Positions 1 to 10,595 of a stretch of DNA of 64,000 nt are shown one piece after another (positions within the stretch are counted from its first letter, which is position 1; each line of letters opens with the position of its first letter). This DNA comes from Hydrangea macrophylla. Taxonomy: Eukaryota > Streptophyta > Magnoliopsida > Cornales > Hydrangeaceae. A model generated the notes under the pieces. The model searched no databases and was not told the origin of the DNA. It saw only the letters and a program-made list of their open reading frames with translations. The DNA is taken from NCBI GenBank assembly GCA_033977485.1, contig CM066982.1:13631218-13695217 (forward strand), read 5' to 3'. The translations under genes and the position numbers were made by a program.

Positions 1-24
1 TTCTGCGTCGGACACCTCCGTATC
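1..24 (-). pseudogene. Fragment of plant-mobile-domain ORF beyond the Tekay insertion
   Basis: These bases are the far side of the target site. Read on the minus strand they begin with the 5-bp target duplication GATAC and continue in the reading frame of the ORF that ends at 9605 (residues D-T-E-V-S-D-A-E across the join). The retrotransposon therefore inserted into an existing antisense reading frame. The rest of that ORF lies outside the window. Confidence 0.6.
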
Positions 25-358
25 TGTAACGCCCTGTATTTTTTTTTATCATTAATAAATAAATATTGCATTTTATTTCCATGAGTAGTTGATTTAATTT
101 CTATAATTATCTGGGGCCAAACCGTAATATTTGAAAATATAGAAAATATTTTCTATGGTTTCAAAATCGATATCTATATTTTTGTATAACCGGAAATTTA
201 TCCCTACGTTAATATAATTTTCTGTATTTTTATTTCAACTGTAAAATACCAGTTTTAATTTCAATCTGCGTCTATATCGCATGTTGGGTGAGGGAGCACG
301 TGAGCTCAACCTCACCGGGTAATTTCCACCCTTTGCTTGGAGCCCAATTTTGGGCAGT

Positions 359-370
359 TTATATATATAC
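359..370 (+). promoter_or_regulatory. TATA box of the Tekay 5' LTR
   Basis: TTATATATATAC is followed after a few bases by a long CT/CTC-rich run, the usual arrangement around plant retrotransposon start sites. The same arrangement recurs in the 3' LTR near 7433-7446. The exact start site cannot be read from sequence. Confidence 0.55.
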
Positions 371-1056
371 GTTGCTCTCTCTCTCTCACTGACAGTCTCT
401 CATTTCTCTCCCTCACAAATTCTCTCAATCTCCCTCCATTTCTCTCTTCCTCTCAAGAACTCTCATAAAACACACACTTACACAGATTGTATATCATATA
501 CATAGACACACATATATATACATATATATTGGGCTACCAAAATCAAGAACGGAGGAGTATTTTCTAACGACGGAATCGACGACGGTTATTATCGGTCTCA
601 AATTTATCTGTGTAATCACCTTGGTGAGTAAATTAAACTCACTCTCAACGTATATATATGTAAATTTCAGTGTATATAGTTGTATATATGCATATATATG
701 TATAAACACCATGAAAGCTTGAAAGTGGAGTTTTGTAAAACTTAATCAAAATCGATTCTGTAAATTGGAAATGAAAGATCTTAGTCCCAATAGACTACGG
801 TTTAAATCCTACGCAATAATTCATCCGTATCGCGACGTACCGTTGATTTTAAGTTTTGACACCCTCACTTTAATCGCGAATATTTAGAGATATAATCCGT
901 ATTAGTTAAAATTGATCGCGTATTCATAATCTACGCGGAAAACCGAAGAGATCCATATATTGCACGACATAATTGAAACAGAAAACAGAAATGGGTAAAT
1001 TTCAGTCCAGGAATTGAAAACAGGGGAGAAAACGAAGAAGATGACATTCTGCAAGA

Positions 1057-1180
1057 ACTCGCGCGCGCGAGGCTCGCTCGCGCGCCCCCTCGCGCGAACC
1101 ATTCCCCCCCTTCGCGCGCGCGATCCGCTCGCGCGACCTGTCCAGCCCCCCCGCTCGCGCGACCCGCTCGCGCGACCTGG
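1057..1180 (+). repeat. TCGCGCGA-rich palindromic array in the 5' LTR
   Basis: This is a GC-rich island in an otherwise AT-rich LTR. The word GCTCGCGCGACC and variants recur, with four exact copies of the self-complementary 8-mer TCGCGCGA, separated by C-rich spacers. The 3' LTR copy (about 8141-8296) has six exact copies because of an extra unit of about 39 bp. The high CpG density fits a young insertion. Confidence 0.8.
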
Positions 1181-1473
1181 CAGTTTGAGCAGTTTCTATG
1201 TTTTCTTATTAGGGACTGTTTGGAAAATGTTTTAAAAGTTTTTAAAGAACAGTTTGGCAAAAATATTGTTTTAAAGGTCTATGTTTTAAGAATTGTACGA
1301 AACAAGAACAACTTAGATCGAAATTTATGCTCGTACGATTATCCGGCTTTGTGATTTATTAAGGGTGTTATTTATGAAACATTGACATACATATTAGGGT
1401 TGAGGTTGTGTCAACATGCATGTGTGTGAGAAAGTGTGAAAAGAGTAAAGGGTGGCGGTCTAGTGTGCGACCT

Positions 1474-1735
1474 CAATATCGATCGGATAGTATTCCTGGT
1501 ATTGGAGGCGGCAGTGTTGTGTACGACTTGGATATCGATCAGATAGTATTCCTGGTATCTAAGGCGCGCGTTTCGGATATTGATCGGATAGTATTCCTGA
1601 TATCCGGAGCGATGGTTGGTGGTGATCGGTCTAGATATCGATCGGATAGTATTCCTGGTATCTGAGGCAGTAGTGTGGTGTGTGACTTCAATACCGATCG
1701 GATAGTATTCCTGGTATTGGAGGCGATAGTGTAGC
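1474..1735 (+). repeat. Five-unit tandem hairpin array in the 5' LTR
   Basis: Five units of about 45-59 bp each contain the core GATCGGATAGTATTCCT (one unit has GATCAGATAG), flanked by 6-base arms. The arm pairs are AATATC/GGTATT, GATATC/GGTATC, GGATAT/ATATCC, GATATC/GGTATC and AATACC/GGTATT. Every pair can base-pair in plus-strand RNA, some through G-U wobbles, although the arm sequences differ between units. The array lies downstream of the TATA box, so it would be in the transcript. Confidence 0.8.
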
Positions 1736-2391
1736 ACGTGAATTGGATGACTGAATACTTATTACTTCTGGTAGCTGAAATGATGTGTTGATTTAATTGG
1801 ATTGTTCTAAAGGAAAGAATTGGCAAAATAAGATGTTTCACAATTCATGTACAATTTCGTATTTAATTCTTACTATATTCCCCCGTGAATTATGTTGGAA
1901 TTGGAACCTTGAATATATTACTGTTAAAGTTAAATGGTACCGTTGTTTATTTGCTTATATATACATTGCGAGCACTTGTTTATTTTACTCACCAGCTTTC
2001 ATAAGCTGACGGCGTTGATGCGTCCTGGACTGTATGTCCAGATTTTCAGGGGCAGGAGCAGCCAGGGTACTCCGACTATGCTAGTTAGAGGCAGGGAACT
2101 TTCCAGGAGGCTGCTTATTATTTTCCTATGTCTTTCATTTCTGAAGTTGTAATAGACTGGAGAATAGCTTTTGAATAAGGGCGTTTTGTGCCTAAGACAT
2201 TGACTTATGTAATAGTTTAGTAAGTTTTAAATTTCGGAGCTTATGTTTATTAGTATCCTTTATTTTAGAAATGTTGTTAAGTTATTTGTTGCAGGGACAA
2301 TTGGTCATACTCACTTGTCACGACCTACGAGTCCATAAAGGAAATTAAATGCTTTCCTGAATTATTCTACGTCGGGGCGTGACAGGCTTTT

Positions 2392-2404
2392 TGGTATCAG
2401 AGCC
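2392..2404 (+). other. Primer-binding site (tRNA-iMet)
   Basis: TGGTATCAGAGCC lies 7 nt after the 5' LTR end. It is complementary to the 3' end of plant initiator methionine tRNA, the usual primer of Tekay and many other plant LTR retrotransposons. Confidence 0.9.
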
Positions 2405-2553
2405 AGGTTATGGCTCGACCAATTGTCCAGAACACCTAGGATCTGCCGTTAAGATAGAATTGAGATAAGATAGTTCGACTTTATTCCGTGTCTAGTCGCT
2501 TTCTATCGTTTAGAGTTTTCTTTCTTCTCGAGGGGTTGACCGAATTCTATTGA

Positions 2554-5500
2554 TTGATGGATAGGTACCGTTCTCTCGATCAGATGGCTGGAAGAAATCT
2601 CAGGAATCGTCCCGCTATTGAAGATGCACCGCCGGTAATAGATCCAACCGGGATGTTCGAAGTTTTTGTAAGGAGGTTGGAGAGGGTTAGTGATCAGAAC
2701 GCAAGGAACAATAATCAGAATGGGAATCACAACGGGAATGGGAGGCAAGCCCACCAGACTGGAGACAAGCTTCTCAAGGAGTTTCGCGCTTTGCGACCTG
2801 AGTATTTTGCGGGAACTGATGAACCCTGGCAAGCGGAACAGTGGCTACGTCAGATGGAGCGTATCTTTGAGACCATAGAGTGCACTGATCTGGAGAAGAA
2901 GCGTCTGGCTATCTTTCAGTTGTCTTATGCAGCGGCTGATTGGTGGGATGCTGAAAAGGCGACCATAGGGGAAGAAGCTGCAAGGAGAATGCCATGGGTG
3001 GTGTTCAAGGAAAGGTTTCTTGAGAAGTATTTCCCCGAAGAAGAGAAGGACAAGAGGGAGAAAGAGTTTATGGAGTTGACTCAAGGGAATCTGACTGTCC
3101 GTGAGTACACTACTCGATTTGAGCGTCTGTCTCGCTTTGCTCCACATATGGTGGACACACCCCAGAAGAAAATCAAGAAGTATCACTGGGGTCTCAACCT
3201 GTCTCTTCGACATCTGACTATGGGGCATCTGGGCCAATCATTTGAAGCCCTAGTGAGATTGGCTACGGGGTTAGAAAATGATGGTTGTCAGAACTCGAAG
3301 CCATTTGGAAATCGACCTCCGCAGAAGGGATATTCAGGACAGAAACCTGGGTACCCTCAAGGACAGAAAAGGACCTGGGATGGAGGAAAGAAACCACAGC
3401 AGACACAAGCAGTTCAGCAGTATCAGCCTCTAGCAATAGAAGGGGCCAAAAACAATAACTGCTTCAATTGTGGAGTTCCTGGTCACCGAGCTAAAGATTG
3501 CAGAGCACCTAGGCGTGCGGATCGTCCAGGAGTTGTGTGCTATAATTGTGGCATGCCAGGTCACATAAGTCCGGAATGCAAGGCTCCTAGGAAAGGCAAC
3601 TATGGTCAACAAGGACAGGCCCGCCTGAATGCTGTTATTCTCGAGGCTGCTGGTTATGAAGAAACAGGGTATGAAGGAGGTGCTTATGAGGAGGGACTGC
3701 CTGAGCAACGAGCAGTGGAAGGTACTCTAACCTTGTTTAACTCTCATGTTAAAGTTTTATTTGACACGGGTGCTACACATTCCTTTATATCTGTTAAGAT
3801 CGTTCAGAAGTTGGGTATAGTACCGCAACGTTTAGAGGAAGCTTTGAGTGCTGTCTCACCCTTAGGGACCACAGTCAAGTTATTACATGTGTGTAAGGAT
3901 TGTCCTCTTCGGTTAGGAGACCGCGAACTTTTGGCAAGATTGGTGGTTCTGTCGATGAAGGAGTTCGATATAATCCTGGGAATGGATTGGCTCGAGAAGA
4001 ATGATGCGAAGTTGGATTGTGCAAGGAAGAGGATCACATTTGCGGACAAGGGGAATCGACTCTTCGATTTCCAATGTAACCCTTCGGGTGATATGTTCCT
4101 CACTAGATGCCTAGCAAACATTGAGGTTGTCAGTGCAGAAGTGACAGTATCATCAATACCGGTAATCAAAGAGTTCGAGGAAGTATTCCGAGATATTTCA
4201 GGATTACCGCCGGAAAGGGACATAGAATTATGTGTGGAATTGGTGCCAGGTACTCCACCTATAACCAAGCTTCCCTACAGGATGGCCCCTACAGAGTTGT
4301 TGGAGCTGAAAGAACAAGTTCAAGAACTTGAGAAGTTGGGTTTTGTTCGTCCAAGTACTTCACCCTGGGGAGCACCAGTGTTGTTTGTGAAGAAGAAGGA
4401 TGGGTCAATGCGGCTGTGTATTGACTACCGAGAACTGAATAAGGTTACTATCAAGAATAAGTATCCTTTACCTCGGATAGACGATCTGTTTGATCAGTTG
4501 CAAGGAGCCACGACCTTTTCTAAGATTGATCTACGGTCAGGGTATCACCAGTTGAGGGTGCGGAAGGAAGACATACCTAAGACTGCTTTCATGACGAGAT
4601 ACGGGCACTATGAGTTCTTAGTGATGCCGTTTGGGATGACGAATGCTCCGGCTGTGTTTATGGACTTGATGAACAGAGTATTCAAGCCCTTCTTGGATCA
4701 ATTCGTTATTGTCTTTATTGATGATATTTTGATCTATTCCAAGACAGAGGAAGAGCACGAACAACACCTGAGGATCGCGTTGCAGACTCTCAAGGATCAC
4801 CGCCTGTATGCTAAATTCAGCAAGTGTGAATTCTGGCTTCAGGAAGTTAAGTTTCTCGGGCATGTGATCTCTCAACAAGGAATCGCGGTTGACTCATCAA
4901 AGACCGATGCAGTGGCGAATTGGACTCGGCCGACCAATGCTACAGAAGTCAGAAGTTTTCTGGGACTAGCTGGTTACTATCGGAGATTTGTAGAAGGTTT
5001 CTCAAAGATAGCAGCCCCGTTAACTGGTTTGACTAAGAAAGATTTGAAGTTTGAATGGACTGATAAGCATGAACGCGCTTTTCGGGAACTGAAAGAGAGA
5101 TTGACAACAGCGCCAGTGCTTGCGATACCAAGGGATGGTGAGAAGTTCACTATTTTCAGTGACGCCTCGTATCAAGGATTGGGATGTGTCCTTATGCAAG
5201 ACGGAAAGGTCATCGCCTATGGTTCACGACAGTTGAAGCCGAATGAATTGAATTACCCAACTCATGATTTGGAACTGGCAGCAGTAGTGTTTGCGCTCAA
5301 GACTTGGAGACACTACCTCTACGGGGAGAAGTTTGATTTGTTCTCGGACCACAAGAGCCTTAAGTATTTGTTTACTCAGAAGGAGTTGAACATGAGGCAA
5401 CGTAGGTGGATGGAGCTGATTAAGGATTATGACTTTACATTAGAGTACCACCCCGGTAAGGCTAACGTAGTCGCTGACGCCCTAAGCCGGAAACCTCGAG

Positions 5501-7056
5501 GAATGATTGCTTCATTGATGTTGAGGGAATGGAAAGCTTTAGAGACAATCGCAGAATTTGATATGCAGATTTCTGAAGGAAGTGGCGGACATCACTTTGG
5601 ATGCCTCGTGGTACAACCAACACTTGTGAGTCGAATCATCGAAGCCCAGAAGGAAGATGAGAAGTTTCAAGTATGGTTCGCAAAGATGTTAGAGAAGGAC
5701 CCGACAGAATGGAAGGTTGGGGCCGATGGAGGATACCGATGTCGAGACAGATTGTGTGTACCAGATTCAGGAGATTTGAGAAAAGATATTCTCGAAGAAG
5801 CACATAAATCGAGACTGACAGTACACCCAGGAGGAACAAAGATGTATAAGGATTTGAAGAGAAACTTCTGGTGGGAAGGGATGAAGCGAGAAGTAGCCGA
5901 GTTTGTGTCTAAATGTTTGACTTGTCAACAAGTGAAGGCCGAACATCAGAGACCCTCGGGATTGTTGCAACCCTTACCTGTTCCAGGATGGAAGTGGGAG
6001 CACATAACTATGGATTTCGTGGTTGGATTACCCCGGTCACAACAGAATCATGACGCGATTTGGGTAATTGTGGATCGTTTGACGAAGTCTGCACACTTTA
6101 TCGCGTACAATATGACTTACCCAGTAGAAAGGATGAGTCGAATGTACCTACAGCAAGTGGTGCGACTGCACGGTGCGCCTGTGTCGATTGTATCAGACCG
6201 CGATGCACGTTTTACCTCGGGATTTTGGGAAAGTTTGCAGAAGGCTATGGGAACTTCGCTCAAGATGAGTACTGCATTCCATCCTCAGACCGATGGACAG
6301 ACCGAGCGTGTTAACCAGATTATGGAAGATATGCTCAGAGCTTGTGCAATTGACTTTGAAGAGTCTTGGGAGACGCACTTGCCATTGGTCGAATTTGCTT
6401 ATAACAACAGTTATCACTCAAGTATTGGAATGGCGCCGTTCGAAGCTTTGTACGGACGACCTTGTCGATCTCCGTTGTGTTGGGCTGAAGTGGGAGACAC
6501 AGAACTTTTGGGACCAGATTTGGTGAGAGAGACCAATGAGAAGATTTCACTGGTCAAGGAAAGGATGAAAACTGCACAGAGTAGGCATAAGAGTTATGCG
6601 GATCGGCGACGAAAGGACTTGGAGTTCAGTATCGGTGATCACGTACTCCTAAAGGTTTCACCTGTTCGGGGAGTAGTGCGTTTTGGTCAGAAGAGAGGGA
6701 AGCTGGCACCTCGTTTCATCGGACCGTTCGAGGTTTTGGAGCGTGTTGGGAGAGTGGCTTATCGACTCGCGTTGCCACCAAAGATGTCTGGTGTTCATAA
6801 TGTGTTCCATGTCAGTATGTTAAGGAAATACATACGGGATCCTTCACATGTGCTTAATTTTGATGATATTGAGACAAGTCAGAATGTTGTCTACAAGGAT
6901 AGACCTGTGAGGATTCTTGACCAGAGTATCAAGAGGCTGAGAAGAAGAGACGTTCCTTTGGTTAAAGTTCAGTGGAGGCATCATGACGAAGGAGAGGCGT
7001 CGTGGGAGTTAGAGTCAGACATGAGGATTAGATACCCCGAGTTGTTTCAGGATTAG
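2554..7056 (+). CDS. Gag-pol polyprotein of the Tekay chromovirus (1500 aa)
   Basis: One open frame encodes all domains in order. Gag spans about 1-340 and ends with two CCHC zinc knuckles ([14 protein letters not shown] near 303 and [14 protein letters not shown] near 329). The aspartic protease motif [10 protein letters not shown] is near 402. Reverse transcriptase runs from about 560, with FIDDIL near 722. RNase H has FSDAS near 868 and SDHKSL near 932. Integrase has its HHCC zinc site near 1083-1127 and a D-D-X35-E core near D1153, D1214 and E1250. A C-terminal chromodomain lies at about 1450-1495 (VKVQW, WELE, RYPELF). I see no internal stop or frameshift. Two adjacent Met codons (2554, 2557) are possible starts. 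The product would copy and integrate the element, and in known chromoviruses the chromodomain biases integration towards heterochromatin. Confidence 0.97.
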   Translation: MMDRYRSLDQMAGRNLRNRPAIEDAPPVIDPTGMFEVFVRRLERVSDQNARNNNQNGNHNGNGRQAHQTGDKLLKEFRALRPEYFAGTDEPWQAEQWLRQMERIFETIECTDLEKKRLAIFQLSYAAADWWDAEKATIGEEAARRMPWVVFKERFLEKYFPEEEKDKREKEFMELTQGNLTVREYTTRFERLSRFAPHMVDTPQKKIKKYHWGLNLSLRHLTMGHLGQSFEALVRLATGLENDGCQNSKPFGNRPPQKGYSGQKPGYPQGQKRTWDGGKKPQQTQAVQQYQPLAIEGAKNNNCFNCGVPGHRAKDCRAPRRADRPGVVCYNCGMPGHISPECKAPRKGNYGQQGQARLNAVILEAAGYEETGYEGGAYEEGLPEQRAVEGTLTLFNSHVKVLFDTGATHSFISVKIVQKLGIVPQRLEEALSAVSPLGTTVKLLHVCKDCPLRLGDRELLARLVVLSMKEFDIILGMDWLEKNDAKLDCARKRITFADKGNRLFDFQCNPSGDMFLTRCLANIEVVSAEVTVSSIPVIKEFEEVFRDISGLPPERDIELCVELVPGTPPITKLPYRMAPTELLELKEQVQELEKLGFVRPSTSPWGAPVLFVKKKDGSMRLCIDYRELNKVTIKNKYPLPRIDDLFDQLQGATTFSKIDLRSGYHQLRVRKEDIPKTAFMTRYGHYEFLVMPFGMTNAPAVFMDLMNRVFKPFLDQFVIVFIDDILIYSKTEEEHEQHLRIALQTLKDHRLYAKFSKCEFWLQEVKFLGHVISQQGIAVDSSKTDAVANWTRPTNATEVRSFLGLAGYYRRFVEGFSKIAAPLTGLTKKDLKFEWTDKHERAFRELKERLTTAPVLAIPRDGEKFTIFSDASYQGLGCVLMQDGKVIAYGSRQLKPNELNYPTHDLELAAVVFALKTWRHYLYGEKFDLFSDHKSLKYLFTQKELNMRQRRWMELIKDYDFTLEYHPGKANVVADALSRKPRGMIASLMLREWKALETIAEFDMQISEGSGGHHFGCLVVQPTLVSRIIEAQKEDEKFQVWFAKMLEKDPTEWKVGADGGYRCRDRLCVPDSGDLRKDILEEAHKSRLTVHPGGTKMYKDLKRNFWWEGMKREVAEFVSKCLTCQQVKAEHQRPSGLLQPLPVPGWKWEHITMDFVVGLPRSQQNHDAIWVIVDRLTKSAHFIAYNMTYPVERMSRMYLQQVVRLHGAPVSIVSDRDARFTSGFWESLQKAMGTSLKMSTAFHPQTDGQTERVNQIMEDMLRACAIDFEESWETHLPLVEFAYNNSYHSSIGMAPFEALYGRPCRSPLCWAEVGDTELLGPDLVRETNEKISLVKERMKTAQSRHKSYADRRRKDLEFSIGDHVLLKVSPVRGVVRFGQKRGKLAPRFIGPFEVLERVGRVAYRLALPPKMSGVHNVFHVSMLRKYIRDPSHVLNFDDIETSQNVVYKDRPVRILDQSIKRLRRRDVPLVKVQWRHHDEGEASWELESDMRIRYPELFQD

Positions 7057-7086
7057 TTAGCTCAGATTTCGGGGCGAAATCTCTGT

Positions 7087-7100
7087 TAAGGTGGGTAGGG
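7087..7100 (+). other. Polypurine tract of the Tekay element
   Basis: A G-rich stretch (AAGGTGGGTAGGG) directly abuts the 3' LTR start. This is the standard position for the plus-strand primer. It is interrupted by T residues, as is common in Tekay elements. Confidence 0.75.
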
Positions 7101-8140
7101 TGTAACGCCCTGTATTTTTTTTTATCATTAATAAATAAATATTGCATTTTATTTCCATGAGTAGTTGATTTAATTTCTATAATTATCTGGGGCCAAACCG
7201 TAATATTTGAAAATATAGAAAATATTTTCTATGGTTTCAAAATCGATATCTATATTTTTGTATAACCGGGAATTTATCCCTACGTTAATATAATTTTCTG
7301 TATTTTTATTTCAACTGTAAAATACCAGTTTTAATTTCAATCTGCGTCTATATCGCATGTTGGGTGAGGGAGCACGTGAGCTCAACCTCACCGGGTAATT
7401 TCCACCCTTTGCTTGGAGCCCAATTTTGGGCAGTTTATATATATACGTTGCTCTCTCTCTCACTGACAGTCTCTCATTTCTCTCCCTCACAAATTCTCTC
7501 AATCTCCCTCCATTTCTCTCTTCCTTTCAAGAACTCTCATAAAACACACACTTACACAGATTGTATATCATATACATAGACACACATATATATACATATA
7601 TATTGGGCTACCAAAATCAAGAACGGAGGAGTATTTTCTAACGACGGAATCGACGACGGTTATTATCGGTCTCAAATTTATCTGTGTAATCACCTTGGTG
7701 AGTAAATTAAACTCACTCTCAACGTATATATATATGTAAATTTCAGTGTATATATTTGTATATATGCATATATATATGTATAAACACCATGAAAGCTTGA
7801 AAGTGGAGTTTTGTAAAACTTAATCAAAATCGATTCTGTAAATTGGAAATGAAAGATCTTAGTCCCAATAGACTACGGTTTAAATCCTACGCAATAATTC
7901 ATCCGTATCGCGACGTACCGTTGATTTTAAGTTTTGACACCCTCACTTTAATCGCGAATATTTAGAGATATAATCCGTATTAGTTAAAATTGATCGCGTA
8001 TTCATAATCTACGCGGAAAACCGAAGAGATCCATATATTGCACGACATAATTGAAACAGAAAACAGAAATGGGTAAATTTCAGTCCAAGAATTGAAAACA
8101 GGGGAGAAAACGAAGAAGATGACATTCTGCAAGAACTCGC

Positions 8141-8296
8141 GCGCGCGAGGCTCGCTCGCGCGACCCGCTCGCGCGAACCATTCCCCCCCTTCGCGCGCGC
8201 GATCCGCTCGCGCGACCTGTCCAGCCCCCCCGCTCGCGCGACCCGCGCGCGCGACATCACCTCTCCCCCGCTCGCGCGACCCGCTCGCGCGACCTG
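8141..8296 (+). repeat. TCGCGCGA-rich palindromic array in the 3' LTR
   Basis: This is the same array as at 1057-1180, expanded by one unit of about 39 bp that contains a CGCGCGCGCG run and a CATCACCTCTC spacer. It has six exact TCGCGCGA words. Confidence 0.8.
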
Positions 8297-8590
8297 GCAG
8301 TTTGAGCAGTTTCTATGTTTTCTTATTAGGGACTGTTTGGAAAATGTTTTAAAAGTTTTTAAAGAACAGTTTGGCAAAAATATTGTTTTAAAGGTCTATG
8401 TTTTAAGAATTGTACGAAACAAGAACAACTTAGATCGAAATTTATGCTCGTACGATTATCCGGCTTTGTGATTTATTAAGGGTGTTATTTATGAAACATT
8501 GACATACATATTAGGGTTGAGGTTGTGTCAACATGCATGTGTGTGAGAAAGTGTGAAAAGAGTAAAGGGTGGCGGTCTAGTGTGCGACCT

Positions 8591-8948
8591 CAATATCGAT
8601 CGGATAGTATTCCTGGTATTGGAGGCGGCAGTGTTGTGTACGACTTGGATATCGATCGGATAGTATTCCTGGTATCTAAGGCGCGCGTTTCGGATATTGA
8701 TCGGATAGTATTCCTGATATCCGAAGCGATGGTGATAGTGTTGTGTACGACTTAGATATCGATCGGATAGTATTCCTGGTATCTAAGGCGCGCGTTTCGG
8801 ATATTGATCGGATAGTATTCCTGATATCCGGAGCGATGGTTGGTGGTGATCGGTCTAGATATCGATCGGATAGTATTCCTGGTATCTGAGGCAGTAGTGT
8901 GGTGTGTGACTTCAATACCGATCGGATAGTATTCCTGGTATTGGAGGC
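8591..8948 (+). repeat. Seven-unit tandem hairpin array in the 3' LTR
   Basis: Seven copies of the GATCGGATAGTATTCCT-centred unit are present, against five in the 5' LTR. The two extra units repeat the GATATC/GGTATC plus GGATAT/ATATCC pair, which points to a two-unit duplication or the matching deletion in the sister LTR. All seven arm pairs remain complementary. Confidence 0.8.
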
Positions 8949-9604
8949 GATAGTGTAGCACGTGAATTGGATGACTGAATACTTATTACTTCTGGTAGCT
9001 GAAATGACGTGTTGATTTAATTGGATTGTTCTAAAGGAAAGAATTGGCAAAATAAGATGTTTCACAATTCATGTACAATTTCGTATTTAATTCTTACTAT
9101 ATTCCCCCGTGAATTATGTTGGAATTGGAACCTTGAATATATTACTGTTAAAGTTAAATGGTACCGTTGTTTATTTGCTTATACATTGCGAGCACTTGTT
9201 TATTTTACTCACCAGCTTTCATAAGCTGACGGCGTTGATGCGTCCTGGACTGTATGTCCAGATTTTCAGGGGCAGGAGCAGCCAGGGTACTCCGACTATG
9301 CTAGTTAGAGGCAGGGAACTTTCCAGGAGGCTGCTTATTATTTTCCTATGTCTTTCATTTCTGAAGTTGTAATAGACTGGAGAATAGCTTTTGAATAAGG
9401 GCGTTTTGTGCCTAAGACATTGACTTATGTAATAGTTTAGTAAGTTTTAAATTTCGGAGCTTATGTTTATTAGTATCCTTTATTTTAGAAATGTTGTTAA
9501 GTTATTTGTTGCAGGGACAATTGGTCATACTCACTTGTCACGACCTACGAGTCCATAAAGGAAATTAAATGCTTTCCTGAATTATGCTACGTCGGGGCGT
9601 GACA

Positions 9605-10308
9605 GTATCGTCTGCCCCAATGCAAGCAGGAAGAAAGCCTCCAAAGGCTGTAATCGGCCTATGAAAAACGGCCCCGTCCCGTACAACTTCTTGTTGAGGA
9701 TAGGCAAAGCTGACCGCCCCAACGTCAAGCCCGGGGATGATCTCTGGGCCATGGGGATGGAGGCTGAGCAGGTAGCTGATGTCTTTGACGGTGGGAGCCA
9801 TTGGTCCGCAACGGAAAAGAAAGCCATTGCAAGATGAGGACTAGAAGAGTAAAGCAGAGAGAAGAAGAGGTCGGTCTATCTCTATTCTTGACCGACTTAG
9901 TAGTATGGCGTCGTGAATGCCCGTTTGCTTCCAGACAGCGGCCTTGGAGGCCGAAACCCTGGTAATCCATTTGTCCCAGTCAGCGGCAGGGGACGGCCAT
10001 CCTCGAATTGGCTGGTTAGCAGTCTGGACCTTGCCCCAGTGTGCAGGGACTTGTAGGAATTCTTTGTTTCCTACGGGAGAGAAGAAAGGAAGAAAAGCCG
10101 CCGGAGGGTGGCCAAGAAACGCCGCGCCTAAGCCTGGTGCGACGGGAGAACCATCGGAGGAACTATAGGGGGTGAGGTATTCTGTGGATATGTCAGCAGC
10201 GTGAGCTTTGGCCAGAGCCCTAACTTCCTTGCATCGATTTTGTGGTGGAGGAGCATCAACGAAGGTTTTCTTGCCTTTAGTGGTGGCCGGAGCGGTCTTA
10301 GGAGCCAT
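9605..10308 (-). pseudogene. Plant mobile domain (aminotransferase-like) ORF, antisense in a Tat-like retrotransposon, broken
   Basis: The minus-strand frame starts at ATG 10308 and reads through a motif series typical of the plant mobile domain: W-D-K-W, AVWKQTGIHDAILLSR, then CNGFLFRCGPMAPTVKDISYL and LHPHGPEIIPG. An in-frame TAG at 9841-9843, where family members often have Trp, breaks it after about 155 codons. The same frame continues to 9605, where the Tekay element cuts it, and it resumes at 24-1. The domain occurs in host MAIN/MAIL proteins and has been captured by several plant transposon groups. It lies antisense and about 290 bp upstream of a polypurine tract and LTR, so I read it as the extra antisense ORF of a Tat-lineage retrotransposon. 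A captured host gene is the alternative. The assignment rests on remembered motifs only. Confidence 0.65.
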
Positions 10309-10595
10309 CTATTGAAGAAATGGGTCGTCGGAGAAGATGGAGGTTTTAGAGAGAGAAGCTCTGTGTTATGCTTAAGGAATAGAAAGAGAGAGAATGCCAA
10401 TATGTTGTGAGATGTTTCGAAAGATGGGTGATATTTAAAGATCACGACGCCATCATGGCACATTAAATGTGGAGTAACTGGTGGGATTCTCCATAATCTG
10501 ACAAATTGCTGCGTGCTCGACGCGTGGCCAGTTTAAAATTCAAAACGTCACATCAATCAAGGCGGGATGTTTGATATGACCTTTTGGGGGGCAAT
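10309..10595 (+). mobile_element. Internal 3' region and polypurine tract of the Tat-like retrotransposon
   Basis: This non-coding stretch lies between the antisense mobile-domain ORF and the LTR. It ends in a purine-rich tract near 10585-10595 (TTTTGGGGGGCAAT). A GGGGGGCAA tract followed by TTGTT is a common Tat/Ogre-type junction. No gag-pol is in the window. It would lie to the left of base 1. Confidence 0.5.

Larger units (their letters stand above)
25..2384 (+). repeat. 5' LTR of the Tekay element (2360 bp)
   Basis: It starts TGTAACGCCC and ends CGTGACA. A TATA stretch lies at 359-370, followed by a CT-rich initiator-like run, so U3 is short (about 350 bp) and most of the LTR would be transcribed leader. 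It contains a TCGCGCGA-rich array (about 1057-1180), a five-unit hairpin array (about 1474-1735) and an AGCTT-TCAT-AAGCT hairpin near 1993-2006. The 3' LTR is 144 bp longer, mainly because it carries more array units. Confidence 0.95.
25..9604 (+). mobile_element. Complete Tekay/Del-type chromovirus (Ty3/gypsy LTR retrotransposon)
   Basis: The element is complete. It has two long LTRs starting TGTAACGCCC and ending GGGGCGTGACA, a tRNA-iMet primer-binding site, one uninterrupted gag-pol frame ending in a chromodomain, a purine-rich tract before the 3' LTR, and the same 5-bp target duplication GTATC at 20-24 and 9605-9609. The gag-PR-RT-RH-IN-chromodomain order and the TGTAAC start fit the Tekay/Del lineage of plant chromoviruses. 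I counted about seven substitutions between the LTRs outside their repeat arrays, over roughly 2.2 kb. That implies a very recent insertion, so the element may still be competent. It is nested in an older Tat-like element. Confidence 0.95.
7101..9604 (+). repeat. 3' LTR of the Tekay element (2504 bp)
   Basis: It is nearly identical to the 5' LTR apart from about seven substitutions, a few dinucleotide-repeat length changes, one extra GC-rich unit near 8244-8283 and two extra hairpin units near 8715-8830. It ends CGTGACA, followed by the target duplication GTATC at 9605-9609. Confidence 0.95.

Noticed and set aside
1411..1841. Overlapping ORFs on both strands across the hairpin array
   Set aside because: They are translations of the tandem unit (repeated YQEYYP / DTRNTIRS words) and appear in several frames at once.
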